Source: Shewanella aestuarii (GTDB lineage: Bacteria > Pseudomonadota > Gammaproteobacteria > Enterobacterales > Shewanellaceae). Taken from it: 64,000 nucleotides of DNA. Shown here one piece after another: positions 29,701 through 38,408 of this stretch (the stretch's first letter is position 1; each line of letters starts with the position of its first letter). The notes below the pieces were generated by a model. It saw nothing but the letters and a program-made list of their open reading frames with translations. It did no database searches and was not told the DNA's origin. The DNA lies in the NCBI RefSeq assembly GCF_014647215.1, contig NZ_BMOT01000009.1, forward strand, positions 124,001 through 188,000, in the 5' to 3' direction. The position numbers and the translations under genes are program-made.

Positions 29701-30000
29701 TTCACTAGCTCTGCTATTGACAACAACCATAGCTGCACCTGGTGCAAGCGTGTGGCCAGTTAATAGCGGCTTAGCATCAGCATTAAGCAACTCATTGTCA
29801 TACTTGCCACTTGAACGTTGGAAAGCGGTAATTTCATCGGTGAAGGTGAAGGCCTCAGATCCAGTATTGGTGATCTCAACCGCGCCAACATTGGCATCGG
29901 TACTCTGGGTCATTTCGGTGATCAGCAGGTCTTGAACGCCAGCGAAGGCGCCCATGCTGATGGTGCTGGCAATAGCCAGCGATAGGAAACTTTTTTTCAT
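26752..30000 (-). CDS. exeM: Extracellular nuclease, ExeM type, with GlyGly-CTERM
   Basis: 1082 residues: signal peptide (KKSFLSLAIASTISMGAFA), lamin-tail domain (about 25-170), an OB-fold nuclease-associated region (about 230-340) and an endonuclease/exonuclease/phosphatase domain (about 510-930). Catalytic motifs of the latter are SQNLFNFF, ALMEIENNG, VNHLKSKGSG, ILGDLNAYG, LDHILIS and ASDHDPALI, all intact. The C-terminus GGDGGAGSTGF, a hydrophobic helix and RRRLRK is a GlyGly-CTERM sorting tail. This layout is that of the Shewanella ExeM nucleases, which degrade extracellular DNA and affect biofilms. It begins 32 bp after the porin gene and is probably in the same transcript. The symbol is by family resemblance. 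Confidence 0.88.
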   Translation of the reverse strand: MKKSFLSLAIASTISMGAFAGVQDLLITEMTQSTDANVGAVEITNTGSEAFTFTDEITAFQRSSGKYDNELLNADAKPLLTGHTLAPGAAMVVVNSRASEEFRNAITTQGGTVVVSTYDASNKYNNLFMTSDDGFFLKNGDTVIDRVGAENETSKWAPNTTLRRKKAADGSNPAQSGTFDAANWQNILPMRFDDLGKSELPAADAEDIMDIFTCPTDSSEILSPSEVQGTGFTSPLIAEGKTESDEKIAVEGIISAKVSIPNDGFYLRNLVSDNDPETSDGLFVSSSAAGDLKVGQTVCIGSKVAEYQGQTQLSADTAFSWNVTNTDILTQPVDIEVISADNDSFDKTLERYEGMLVNLPTDLDPQTDGDQDMRITRSFSYNYLSSPNGRNNMVAAYKRPNLQPNHLHVAGSPESKAAYEQNNDYRLVIESSPKSNGTDLPYYAGFNSDPHTNYIRIDDSLVNAQGVISQYETELIPGTDKFDQDYSLTITNQLTSDNFIHNLPRTKKPDLNDTVADDEFAIRVASQNLFNFFNSPFGGDNNNYGQSRGADTYDEYIHQRTKLVEIIRAQDADVMALMEIENNGFGDDSAIAEIVNQVNIKYVDERAQDYNGPNSTENRYVFVGFDNNGNQMLDNLDAIGSDAIATGIIYRPSKMSIERTRVIPMPQQKAPTIVNDLGEVIKDQNQEILEDGQNYHRDALVVTFIINQTGKRLTLSVNHLKSKGSGCWEEWQGVEFGNATTWNNREAPDLDYQGACAEFRVAGAVHLGEEMEDIPGDKIILGDLNAYGKEDPVLVLTENPRNKTIVTASHTFLGPKPQFNQDGSPVTITKTYGYIDIVGEKFKEKGKTPWSYSFSDELGSLDHILISPSLKDRVIDATDWHVNAAETGLYDYQNSFKGSIDGTGAHKFYKPDIYRASDHDPALITISYKPGDADDSVPLYLPKLRKLIKVPYQIPASISPQVGDVATVSMTPYDDEQRLDLNQMVQPKVVISNNTTTLVNFEVFGAPSAIYNVSVNLMRDGKILEGSGQTFLAKVSNRDGLIADIVEEESDGTGGDGGAGSTGFISLLSLFGLAAMRRRLRK

Positions 30001-30032
30001 AGTAAACTCTATAAAAGTGAATTCAATTCGGA

Positions 30033-31085
30033 CTAGAAATACATACGCGCGTAGGCATATGCTGCTTCAGGGGCTTCGCCTACTCGGCCTTCTAGTGATA
30101 AAACGATGTCGCGGGCAGGGCGATAGTTGAAACCTAAACTGGCCCACTGACGCTCTTTTCCGTATTCAGGCGGTAGCTCAGAGTAATCGTAGTTAGGACC
30201 AATCAGATCCCAGCCTTCATATTCTTCGTGGTTTACTGAGCTGATGATTTCCCAGTGTTGATTAAGATCATACTTGGCACTGAGCGTTAGCCCTTGATTG
30301 CGGAAAGTTTGATAATCGAGGTGTACATCACCGCCCTTACGCGTAGACAAGTCTTCATCTTCTACAAAGCCATTTAAACCAATAGATAAATCAGGCATTA
30401 GTTTCAGGCGTGCCCCAAAACCTACTTGTTGTTGTTCACCGTATTTACTGACACCGTTTGAGCCGCCGCGAGTTTCTAAACCAACGACTACAGACAGCAG
30501 ATCAGACATCCACCCCATGTATCCGTTAATGATGTCACCTTGTAGTGCACCACTCTTATGCTCACCGTCGTATGAGTAAGAGGCGCCGAAAATAAAATTG
30601 TCAAATTCAGCTTGATATTTAACCGTGTTTTCTTGGTCACCAGCTTCACCGGTTTCAACTGACTTGTTGAAGGTGAAATCACCGAAGTGGTCGTAATCAT
30701 CGAATGCTGTATCGGTCAAGCCTAGCTCGATCCACTGTTGATCGGTAAAAGCATAACCGACGTACATTTTGTCAATGGCCAATTCGAATTCACCATCGCC
30801 GCCAAGCCAGTTGCGGCGTTGGTAATCTAATTCAAGACGGTAGGTAAACTGTTGACGTTTTCCCGTTACGCCCATGGTGGCGAAGCTATCATCTACATAG
30901 CCTTTGGTATCGTAGAACTCATCGTGGTTGTAATCTGGATGAGTATCAAAATGCCCACCGACACCCACTTCGCCATACAAGCGAACGTGGTCGCCTTGAC
31001 TGTCACCATCTAGCATTACAGCGCTCACTGAACCCGCACTAAACATAGTGAAGATAGCAATTGCAATTGTTGATTTTTTTAACAT
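30033..31085 (-). CDS. Outer-membrane porin
   Basis: 350 residues: signal peptide (LKKSTIAIAIFTMFSAGSVSA), then alternating beta-strand patterns with aromatic girdles and a final strand ending in YAYARMYF, whose terminal Phe is the usual barrel-insertion signal. It resembles general or substrate-specific gram-negative porins. The substrate is unknown. As the first gene of a cluster with two extracellular nucleases and a 5'-nucleotidase it may pass nucleotides, oligonucleotides or phosphate across the outer membrane; that is inference from context. ATG 31085 is preceded by GGAAG; the extension to 31133 is unlikely. Confidence 0.82.
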   Translation of the reverse strand: MLKKSTIAIAIFTMFSAGSVSAVMLDGDSQGDHVRLYGEVGVGGHFDTHPDYNHDEFYDTKGYVDDSFATMGVTGKRQQFTYRLELDYQRRNWLGGDGEFELAIDKMYVGYAFTDQQWIELGLTDTAFDDYDHFGDFTFNKSVETGEAGDQENTVKYQAEFDNFIFGASYSYDGEHKSGALQGDIINGYMGWMSDLLSVVVGLETRGGSNGVSKYGEQQQVGFGARLKLMPDLSIGLNGFVEDEDLSTRKGGDVHLDYQTFRNQGLTLSAKYDLNQHWEIISSVNHEEYEGWDLIGPNYDYSELPPEYGKERQWASLGFNYRPARDIVLSLEGRVGEAPEAAYAYARMYF

Positions 31086-31644
31086 TACTGTTACTTCCGA
31101 ATAGTAATTTGTCAGCCTATATTTGAAGGCCAAACTTAAAATTAAAAATATTAATTAGTAAATTTTTACACTGCTAGCTGCTGATAGGAGGTGGAGCATT
31201 TGATGGCGAAAGCGCCGAGACTTTTGTTACATATTTCATAAATTGACCCCATATTTATAATATTGTCGCTAATTTTTATTAACGTGAGGCGCGATTGTTG
31301 CAGAGTTTGATAACAAAAAAAAGGATGTTTAGTCACATTTTTAAAACACAAGTATTTGTTAAACAAGGATAAAAAGACGTTTATTGAACACATCAGAGAA
31401 CGGGTGGTAACACAAACTGCTTTATAGTGCTAAAAATCAGGATCTTAAGGGAGAACGTGGTCGGATGTGTTTGCTGTAAACTGACGTGAGAATTAAAGGG
31501 GATTTTTATGAATAAATTAGACACTCAAGTGCATGAGCCATAGCGGTGCGATGGATAAAACCTGTGACTGATCTTTAAGTACCCAAGAACGCGGCCACGT
31601 AACGTCATTCATGCGTTAAGTTGCCCTAGTTTAACTGAGCATAG
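31086..31644. other. Gene-poor region upstream of the porin cluster
   Basis: AT-rich DNA of about 560 bases that must hold the promoter of the leftward porin-nuclease transcript. No clear Pho box or Fur box was found. A short 11-codon frame starts at 31508 on the plus strand after a GGGG site, but it is too short to call. Confidence 0.5.
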
Positions 31645-31893
31645 GGGGTGTGGAAGATTGGCAACATATATGCCATTGAATCTTACGAGCTTGGGTATGG
31701 CAGTCAGTTTACGGGAGATTGAGTTCAATTTGATAATGATTTTTCTTCATCTGGCCATGGCTCAGTGATGCAAGGATAAGTGATCATTGTGTTTGACCCA
31801 TGGCGAGAGGTGCCAATAAGACTTGAGCTACATGGTGAGTATATAAGCGGGGGAGGTTTAGGTTGTTTGAACTTATGCTGTTTCAATGCTTAG
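31645..31893 (+). pseudogene. Possible decayed coding region with two in-frame stops
   Basis: One plus-strand frame reads as protein-like sequence (IGNIYAIESYELGYGSQFTG, then FDNDFSSSGHGSVMQG, then VIIVFDPWREVPIRLELHGE) interrupted by TGA at 31720 and TAA at 31777 with no frame change. No start codon with a ribosome site is seen. The pattern suggests a dead gene tail, perhaps of an exported barrel-like protein; no family is recognised with confidence. Confidence 0.3.
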
Positions 31894-31966
31894 CTTAGGT
31901 AAAGTTTAAGCCTTAGTTGATTGCACGATCATTAGGTTGTCTAACCTTAGTTTGAATGAAATAACC

Positions 31967-31998
31967 GAAAAAAGGATGACATTGAGTCATCCTTTTTC
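31967..31998 (-). terminator. purC terminator
   Basis: AAAAAGGATGAC and GTCATCCTTTTT form a 12-pair stem with an ATTGA loop and a T run in the leftward direction. It lies about 60 bp past the purC stop and could also act on rightward transcripts. Confidence 0.9.
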
Positions 31999-32059
31999 TA
32001 TTGGTAATATCCTGATTACCAGTTCATCAGTATTGCCTGCTGAACTGTCTTACTCAAAT

Positions 32060-33163
32060 TTAGACGATTAAATCATATTCATTTTTCAAAATTTCAATAA
32101 TGTCGGCTTTGGGATTGGACGACAAAATGATTTTTTGACCGGTCACTTTTTCCGCTACGCCGGTATAAGTTTCTGAAACAGCCATCATGGCGGCTAAAGG
32201 CAAATCATTATCACGAGCAAGTGCCTCACGCTCCGGCATTCTATCTTTATTGAGCAAGATATCAGCATCGTCAAAATGATTGAGCAAGAATTGGCGGAAA
32301 CCTTCTTTTGAGTTTTCGACAATCTTACCTTTACGATAAGCTGCGCCATCCCAAATGCGCGAAGAATCAGGCGTACCCACTTCATCCATGTAAATGAGCT
32401 TTGAGTGACCATCTTTATCTGTGACATAACCAAATTCAAATTTGGTATCTACAAACACTTGGTCTAACTGAGCTAAAGCATCAGAAATGACTTTAAAGCC
32501 TTGCTTTAATAGTGTTTCGTATAGATCGATATCTGCAGGTTTTTCAAATCCAAATGCTTGATAATTGGCTTCAATGTCACTGCGGCTGATGTTGACATCA
32601 TCCTGCTCTGGTACACCAGGAATACCGGTTAAAATGCCTTTAGTTGACGGGGTAATGAGTAACTCAGGTAACTTTTGATCTTTGGTCAAGCCTTCAGGTA
32701 AGGTGATGCCACAAAACTCGCGCTCACCTTTCGCGTAAGCACGCCACATTGAGCCAGTAATATACTGACGACAAATGGCTTCCACTTTAATTGGGCGAGC
32801 TTTTTGTACTATCCACACAAACGGATGCGGAATATCCAGAATATGGCTATCGGCTAGTCCATTTTCGGCAAATAACTTAAACCAGTTATTTGAAATGGCG
32901 TTCAATGCAGCGCCTTTACCCGGAATACCTTGTAGATTACCTTCACCATGAAAAATACAGTCAAATGCAGAAATACGATCACTGATAACCATGATTGCTA
33001 ATGGTGTATTTTCAGGGACATTATAGCCTTTGTCTTTGATTAAACGACGACTATCAGCTTCGGTTAGCCAATATACACTGCGTACTTTACCGCTATGCAC
33101 GGGTTTGTCTGTGCGAATTGGTAAATCGTTATTAACGGCTAAAACGGAATCGGCAAGACTCAT
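32060..33163 (-). CDS. purC: Phosphoribosylaminoimidazole-succinocarboxamide synthase
   Basis: SAICAR synthetase of purine synthesis: joins CAIR and aspartate using ATP. It is 367 residues, the long form found in Vibrio and Shewanella, related to yeast Ade1, rather than the about 237-residue E. coli form. Recognisable blocks: [53 protein letters not shown] and KFEFGYV...[16 protein letters not shown]. No PurR-type operator was found upstream. Single gene with its own terminator. Confidence 0.95.
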   Translation of the reverse strand: MSLADSVLAVNNDLPIRTDKPVHSGKVRSVYWLTEADSRRLIKDKGYNVPENTPLAIMVISDRISAFDCIFHGEGNLQGIPGKGAALNAISNNWFKLFAENGLADSHILDIPHPFVWIVQKARPIKVEAICRQYITGSMWRAYAKGEREFCGITLPEGLTKDQKLPELLITPSTKGILTGIPGVPEQDDVNISRSDIEANYQAFGFEKPADIDLYETLLKQGFKVISDALAQLDQVFVDTKFEFGYVTDKDGHSKLIYMDEVGTPDSSRIWDGAAYRKGKIVENSKEGFRQFLLNHFDDADILLNKDRMPEREALARDNDLPLAAMMAVSETYTGVAEKVTGQKIILSSNPKADIIEILKNEYDLIV

Positions 33164-33400
33164 GACGAGTATTCCTCTAGTTGAAGGGGTAAGGGCTATT
33201 TTTTATGGCGGCTATTTTACCCGTATTCTTTGGTTTTGCCACGTAAAAAGGCGAGGTTAAAATAGGCTTTTTTCACTACAGAACAATCCAATGCTGAATT
33301 GCAGCCTATAAATCCTCGCTTGTTATTGCAGCATAATATTAGCTGACACGCATGCGCATATCAGGCAGTATTCAATTCTTCAATATTAAGAGCCAATACC

Positions 33401-34360
33401 GTGAAAAATACTCAAGTGGATAACACTGCCAAGCTAGGTCTTATTTTCGTTTCCGTTGCGGTTTTTTTTTGGGGGATTTTACCCATAGCATTGAAGCTGT
33501 CGGGGCGATTTATCGATCCTGTGACTTTGACTTGGTTTCGGTTTTTAATGGCGTTCGTGGTGACCTTATTGCTGCAATGGCGATTTGGCCAACTAAAGCA
33601 ATTTACTCAACTAATTGGCACCGATTGGCTTAAATTGGGACTTGCTGGCACTTTGTTAATGTTTAACTATGTGTCTTTTGTTTATTCACTGGATTACCTT
33701 GCACCGGGAACAGCCCAATTGAATTTTCAAACTGCACCATTCTTCTTAGCCTTTGGTGGTGTGCTGTTATTTAAAGAGCGCTTAAATGCAGTGCAATTAA
33801 CTTGTTTTGCGACCTTGGCCATTGGCATGCTGATGTTTTTTCATCCTAATTTGAATTTTGGCAACGCTGATAACCATCAAATTATGTTTGGTGTGCTAAT
33901 CGTGCAGTTTTCGGTATTGTCCTGGACGAGTTATGCATTATTGCAAAAGTCTCTAGGGGCTAAATTATCCCCGAGTAATGTGTTGTTGTTCATCTATGGC
34001 TTAGGTATTTTCGCCATGGCGCCATTGTGTGACTTTAGCCATTTTGAATTAATGAATTTAGCTGATTGGGGGATCGTGGTTTTTTGTGGTGCAAATACAC
34101 TGATTGCCTATGGCTGTTTTGGCCAAGCAATGAAGTATTGGCCGACTGCGCAAGTCAGTGCCATGTTGGCGCTGACGCCAGTGTTGAGTTTTAGTGCCAC
34201 CGCTATCGTGGTGAGTCTTGGTTGGTGGAGCAGTGTTTTTAGCGCTGATAATCTGGATGCGTTATCTTTATCTGGCATAGCGCTGATCATCAGCTCGGTA
34301 TTTGCGGTGCAGATTTGGCCTTTGTATGCCAAACGTAAACGCGCTAAATCGAGTGGGTGA
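33401..34360 (+). CDS. EamA/DMT-family membrane transporter
   Basis: 319 residues with about ten hydrophobic segments arranged as two EamA repeats. The first repeat begins KLGLIFVSVAVFFWGILPIALK, with TWFRFLMAFVVTLLLQW following. The second begins near residue 165 and includes the typical NTLIAYGCFGQAMKYWPTAQVSAMLALTPV. This family exports metabolites or amino acids; the substrate cannot be told. It starts with GTG at 33401, the only suitable start just ahead of the first helix. It stands alone between purC and lemA. Confidence 0.88.
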   Translation: MKNTQVDNTAKLGLIFVSVAVFFWGILPIALKLSGRFIDPVTLTWFRFLMAFVVTLLLQWRFGQLKQFTQLIGTDWLKLGLAGTLLMFNYVSFVYSLDYLAPGTAQLNFQTAPFFLAFGGVLLFKERLNAVQLTCFATLAIGMLMFFHPNLNFGNADNHQIMFGVLIVQFSVLSWTSYALLQKSLGAKLSPSNVLLFIYGLGIFAMAPLCDFSHFELMNLADWGIVVFCGANTLIAYGCFGQAMKYWPTAQVSAMLALTPVLSFSATAIVVSLGWWSSVFSADNLDALSLSGIALIISSVFAVQIWPLYAKRKRAKSSG

Positions 34361-34417
34361 TCATTGGCTGATTTGAAATCGCCAGCATCAATATCGACCG
34401 TTATGATACTGGCTAGA

Positions 34418-34439
34418 GACTCGCTTTCAATTGCGAGTC
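34418..34439 (+). terminator. Possible hairpin after the EamA gene
   Basis: GACTCGC and GCGAGTC form a seven-pair stem with an eight-base loop 58 bp past the stop. There is no clear T run, so termination is doubtful. Confidence 0.3.
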
Positions 34440-34533
34440 ACTTTGATTCATCGGCTGAGCAATACGAACCTGAGATTGAGCGGTGATCTCAGTTGCTATC
34501 AGCACTGGGTTATAAGCTAAATCTCATTCGATA

Positions 34534-35103
34534 TTAAAATTTAGGTTTATATTCAAACTCGGCCTGTGCTTTACTGTCACTAAACACTTCAATAGTCTGT
34601 TTTTTATTAAAAAAACTGTTCACTAAGTTATTCGGGAAAGACTGAATACAGCCGTTAAAATTGGCTACATTTTGGTTGAAAATACGCACAGCAGCGCCTA
34701 CATTTTCCTCTTGTTCGGTGATTTCATACATAAACTTGGCAAAAGATTCAGAGGCCTTTAGTTCTGGGTAAGCTTCTACCGCAACATGTAGCCCTTTCAT
34801 TAAGGCTTGCGAAGCTTGATCGACATCATTTTGCAGCTTGGTATCAATTTTATTGTCTTGAAGCGCATTGATCCCTTGGCGCAAAGCAGTAATTTTAGGT
34901 AATAGATCTTTTTCATAATCTTGATGCTGCTGGAGCACGCGATCAAGTTCAGGAATAATTCGACTGCGCTGCCTTTCTTGGGTAAGCACATCCGCCCAGC
35001 CTCGTTGTACCGCATTGTGCTCTTTGACGATGGCATTATAAATACTGAATACAATGATCGCGACCACAACTAAAATGGCAACAATGATAAAAGATAGATC
35101 CAT
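34534..35103 (-). CDS. lemA: LemA family protein
   Basis: 189 residues. An N-terminal membrane helix (DLSFIIVAILVVVAIIVFSIYNAIV) is followed by a helical domain with the LemA pattern: HNAVQRGWADVLTQERQRSRIIPEL, AYPELKASESFAKF and EEQEENVGAAVRIFNQNVANFN. LemA proteins are small membrane-anchored helical proteins of unclear role, often encoded with a partner membrane protein. Here the partner is the DUF3137 protein immediately upstream (nine bp), so the two probably work together. Confidence 0.9.
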   Translation of the reverse strand: MDLSFIIVAILVVVAIIVFSIYNAIVKEHNAVQRGWADVLTQERQRSRIIPELDRVLQQHQDYEKDLLPKITALRQGINALQDNKIDTKLQNDVDQASQALMKGLHVAVEAYPELKASESFAKFMYEITEQEENVGAAVRIFNQNVANFNGCIQSFPNNLVNSFFNKKQTIEVFSDSKAQAEFEYKPKF

Positions 35104-35112
35104 AATTTTTCC

Positions 35113-36174
35113 TTAATGTAATGGGCTAGCGCTGTGTTTGATGATCTGATTAACAAAACCAAATATACGGTTCACTGTGAACAAAGATGTGTCATTTAGC
35201 AATTCTTGTTTGAATTTTTCTGGCTCAGTGATGTCATAATTCATTGCAGGATTAAGTAAGTGAGTATTTTTTTGGTTGATTAATAAGCTGCCATCGTAGG
35301 CAAACTCAATGGTTAAATCATCAAGCTTATTCGCCAATTGTTCACAAGCAATTACCACTACAGGCTCTAAAAATTTAGCGGCGTTGAATTCTGAATCTGT
35401 TTGCACATAAAAGCGTTTTTCAAACTCGCGTGATGCGGGCATGAAACGCTGTTGCCAATGTTTTGTCAGCCTTGAACTGCTGATGACTAAATGGGTGGTT
35501 TTGTTGATTGCAGGAAAGATAACCCCTTGACGATAATAATGATCGTACACAGTTCTCGTGCGTGTTCGAGTGCCACCTTTGCCGTCTGACTCCTGATACG
35601 TTTCTGTTCTTTTATCCACATAGTGATGATAAACCACCGCGGCGCGGATAAGACCCGACTCAGAATGGAAGTCAATGAGTTTACCCCATTCAACATTTTG
35701 CGAGTAATTACCGCGGTTAAAGTCGATAAATTTATGCTGGGCATTATTCAAGAAGCCAGCATCACAATGAGTGATATTGTAAAGGTGCTTTAAGATTTCA
35801 TCGCGAAATAAATTCGATAGAGTTGAAATGCGCTTTTTGCGGGCAATAATTTGATAGATGGCGACGATAGCGACTATGGCGCAGACTCCCCATATGAATA
35901 AGTCGCCGTTGGAAACTCGAGTATATTGGCTTTGTGCCTCAAGATAAAACCAATAACCAATAGCGAAGATCACTGACGCTAAAATACACAGGTATAAAGC
36001 ACTATTTTGGTAAGTAAGTTGATTTGGATAAGCAATGGCTTTATCTAAACAGGCTTTAACGACATCAATAGATTGAGATTGAGCCACCTTAGCTTGCAGC
36101 TTGGTGATAAATTGAGTGAGCGCTTTGTTATTGATGGGTTTGATTGCATGTTCAGAGACATTTTTGGCCGACAT
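35113..36174 (-). CDS. DUF3137 membrane protein, LemA partner
   Basis: 353 residues with two adjacent membrane helices (about 62-80 and 92-112) and a long soluble C-terminal part. Sequence and neighbourhood match DUF3137, a family encoded beside lemA in many bacteria with no defined biochemical activity. Start MSAKNVSEH at 36174 with AAGGA upstream. Cotranscribed with lemA. Confidence 0.78.
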   Translation of the reverse strand: MSAKNVSEHAIKPINNKALTQFITKLQAKVAQSQSIDVVKACLDKAIAYPNQLTYQNSALYLCILASVIFAIGYWFYLEAQSQYTRVSNGDLFIWGVCAIVAIVAIYQIIARKKRISTLSNLFRDEILKHLYNITHCDAGFLNNAQHKFIDFNRGNYSQNVEWGKLIDFHSESGLIRAAVVYHHYVDKRTETYQESDGKGGTRTRTRTVYDHYYRQGVIFPAINKTTHLVISSSRLTKHWQQRFMPASREFEKRFYVQTDSEFNAAKFLEPVVVIACEQLANKLDDLTIEFAYDGSLLINQKNTHLLNPAMNYDITEPEKFKQELLNDTSLFTVNRIFGFVNQIIKHSASPLH

Positions 36175-36278
36175 TTTACATCCTTGTCATAAATCTTATG
36201 TTTATGTTACAAGGAAAACTAAGCCTGTAAAGTGTTGCATTGAGGCTTATTGAGTTGAACAGCACAATGATGACAGTG

Positions 36279-36312
36279 TTTAAAAATAAAAATGGAGCCC
36301 AAAGGCTCCATT
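36279..36312 (-). terminator. deaD terminator
   Basis: AATGGAGCC and GGCTCCATT form a nine-pair stem with a four-base loop. Read leftward it is followed by TTTTATTTTTA. It lies 31 bp beyond the helicase stop. Confidence 0.88.
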
Positions 36313-36342
36313 GTTTAATCATTCGTTGGCTTCAACGTTTTA

Positions 36343-38202
36343 TTAACCGTTATCACGTGGTTTACGTGGACGGCGTTCAGCTGATGAACGATCGCCAGAA
36401 GGACGGTCACCACCACGAGGACGACGGTCACCCGATGGGCGATCTCCACGTGGGCGACGAGGTGCGGCAGCACCACGACCTGAATCAACAAATGTTTCAT
36501 CACCGGCTTCACGAATGTTGAGTGGACGACCACAAACACGCACTTTTCTCAGGTGAGTTAATACATCTTTTGGCATGCCATCTGGTAAATCAACGGTAGT
36601 GACTTGATCGTACAGTTGAATTTGACCGATATAGCGGCTGTCGATGTTAGCTTCGTTAGCAATCGCGCCAACAATGTTACCTACACCAACGCCATTTTCA
36701 CGACCTACATCAATCACATAGCGATTCATTTTAACATCAGGATTATCTTTTAATCCTTCTGGTTGGCCGAAGCTAGTAGGTGATGGACGGCTGCTACGCT
36801 CGCGACGAGGACGGTCACCGCCATCGCGTGAGCCACGGTCTTCACGAGAACCACGTTCGTCACGTGAATCACGTTGACGCTCTTGGATCTGTGGTAACTG
36901 TAATGGACGCTCTTGTTGTACTTGCTGTAATAAAGCCGCAGCTAATAAATCGGTATCGATTTCTAACTGAGTACATAATTCAGCAACAGCATTTTTCATG
37001 AAATCTAAATCAGTGTTTAGTGTTTCTTGAATTTGCTCACCTAAACGAGATAAACGACGCTCTGCAACCGTTTCTGGGCTAGGGATTTTCATTGGCGAAA
37101 TACGGCTATTTGTAGCACGTTCGATAGTACGCAACATGCGCATTTCACGGTGTGTTACAAAAAGGATAGCCATACCAGTACGACCCGCGCGGCCAGTACG
37201 ACCAATACGGTGTACATAGGCTTCTGAGTCATAAGGAATATCGTAGTTTACTACGTGACCGATACGTTCAACGTCTAGACCACGAGCAGCAACGTCAGTG
37301 GCAATCAAAATGTCTAGCTTGCCACTTTTTAATTGCTCAACAGCACGCTCACGGGCTTGTTGATTCATGTCGCCATGTAATGGTGATGAAGCGTAACCAC
37401 GTGCTTCTAGCTTTTCAGCCAACTCAACACAGCTATTACGAGTACGTACGAAAATAATAATACCTTCGGTATTTTCAACTTCTAATACACGTACTAATGC
37501 TTCTAGTTTATTGTGTTGTGATACTTGTACGTAACACTGTTCAATAGACTCAACCGTTGTATGGCTGGCAGCGATACTGATGTTAACTGGGTTAGTTAAG
37601 TGCTTGCTAGCAACACGCTTAATTTGCTCAGGCATAGTCGCTGAGAATAAGGCTAACTGGCTGTTTGCTGGCTTATGTTCTAATACCCATTCGATATCAT
37701 CGATAAAGCCCATTTTTAGCATTTCATCAGCTTCATCAAGTACTAATGCTTTTAACGCATCTAACTTTAATGTGCCGCGACGCATGTGATCCATTACACG
37801 ACCTGGCGTACCAACAATCACTTGTGGTCCACGCTTAAGGGCGCTTAATTGTTGATGCATGCTTTGACCACCGTAAATCGGTAGTACATGGAAGCCTTTC
37901 ATGTGCTTGGCATAACTGCCAAACGCTTCAGCAACCTGAACTGCAAGTTCACGTGTTGGTGCTAAAACTAAAATTTGTGGGGCATTAAGACGAATATCGA
38001 CTTTGTTTAGTAAAGGCAGTGCAAACGCACCTGTTTTACCTGTACCTGTTTGGGCTTGGCCGATAATATCTTGACCAGCCATAAGCGGATCAATACTTGC
38101 TGACTGGATCGGTGTTGGTTTCTCATAACCTAACTCGTCAAGAGCACGCAACAGATTCTCAGACAGGCCGAGTTCGCGGAAAGTTCTTTCATTGGATGAC
38201 AT
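36343..38202 (-). CDS. deaD: DEAD-box RNA helicase DeaD/CsdA
   Basis: 619 residues. Helicase core motifs in order: Q motif (FRELGLSENLLRAL...KPTPIQ), AQTGTGKTGAF (Walker A), APTRELA, TPGRVMDH, VLDEADEML, FSATMP, GIIIFVRT, TDVAARGLDVERI and HRIGRTGRAGRTG. Then comes the DbpA-type RNA-binding domain (about 475-550, MNRYVIDVGRENGVGVGNIVGAIANE) flanked by Arg/Gly/Asp-rich low-complexity stretches, the last ending RKPRDNG. In E. coli this helicase acts in ribosome assembly and mRNA decay at low temperature. About 200 bp of upstream DNA could form a long leader, as E. coli deaD has. The RG-rich tails give a locally biased base composition. Confidence 0.93.
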   Translation of the reverse strand: MSSNERTFRELGLSENLLRALDELGYEKPTPIQSASIDPLMAGQDIIGQAQTGTGKTGAFALPLLNKVDIRLNAPQILVLAPTRELAVQVAEAFGSYAKHMKGFHVLPIYGGQSMHQQLSALKRGPQVIVGTPGRVMDHMRRGTLKLDALKALVLDEADEMLKMGFIDDIEWVLEHKPANSQLALFSATMPEQIKRVASKHLTNPVNISIAASHTTVESIEQCYVQVSQHNKLEALVRVLEVENTEGIIIFVRTRNSCVELAEKLEARGYASSPLHGDMNQQARERAVEQLKSGKLDILIATDVAARGLDVERIGHVVNYDIPYDSEAYVHRIGRTGRAGRTGMAILFVTHREMRMLRTIERATNSRISPMKIPSPETVAERRLSRLGEQIQETLNTDLDFMKNAVAELCTQLEIDTDLLAAALLQQVQQERPLQLPQIQERQRDSRDERGSREDRGSRDGGDRPRRERSSRPSPTSFGQPEGLKDNPDVKMNRYVIDVGRENGVGVGNIVGAIANEANIDSRYIGQIQLYDQVTTVDLPDGMPKDVLTHLRKVRVCGRPLNIREAGDETFVDSGRGAAAPRRPRGDRPSGDRRPRGGDRPSGDRSSAERRPRKPRDNG

Positions 38203-38408
38203 TGGGTTGTAGCCTTGTGGATGTGCACGAAATTCGGATGCTCGTGCTGAGTTTCACAGACAGAAAATCAACCCCGTGTCGATTTCCCGCGCCGAAAGGG
38301 CGATATTATAGCAGTGGTTCTGCATTTTGACTATACAAAATCTGATATATATTTAAATGTGGCCTGATTTTTGCCTTATCTTGAGAATTATTCACCCCGT
38401 AGATGATG

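Noticed and set aside
31166..31393. 75-codon minus-strand frame upstream of the porin
   Set aside because: No ribosome site, AT-rich Cys/Lys/Ile composition with no recognisable pattern, and it occupies the likely promoter region of the porin cluster.
31086..31440. Pho box for the porin-nuclease cluster
   Set aside because: Weak CTGACAA-like and TGTAACA-like half-sites occur, but no pair with 11-bp spacing close to CTGTCAT was found, so phosphate control is not claimed from sequence.
33164..33400. PurR operator upstream of purC
   Set aside because: No ACGCAAACGTTTGCGT-like palindrome was found; only short unrelated matches.
36240..36521. His/Asp-rich plus-strand frame at the end of deaD
   Set aside because: It is the antisense image of the Arg/Gly-rich tail codons and the terminator, not a gene.
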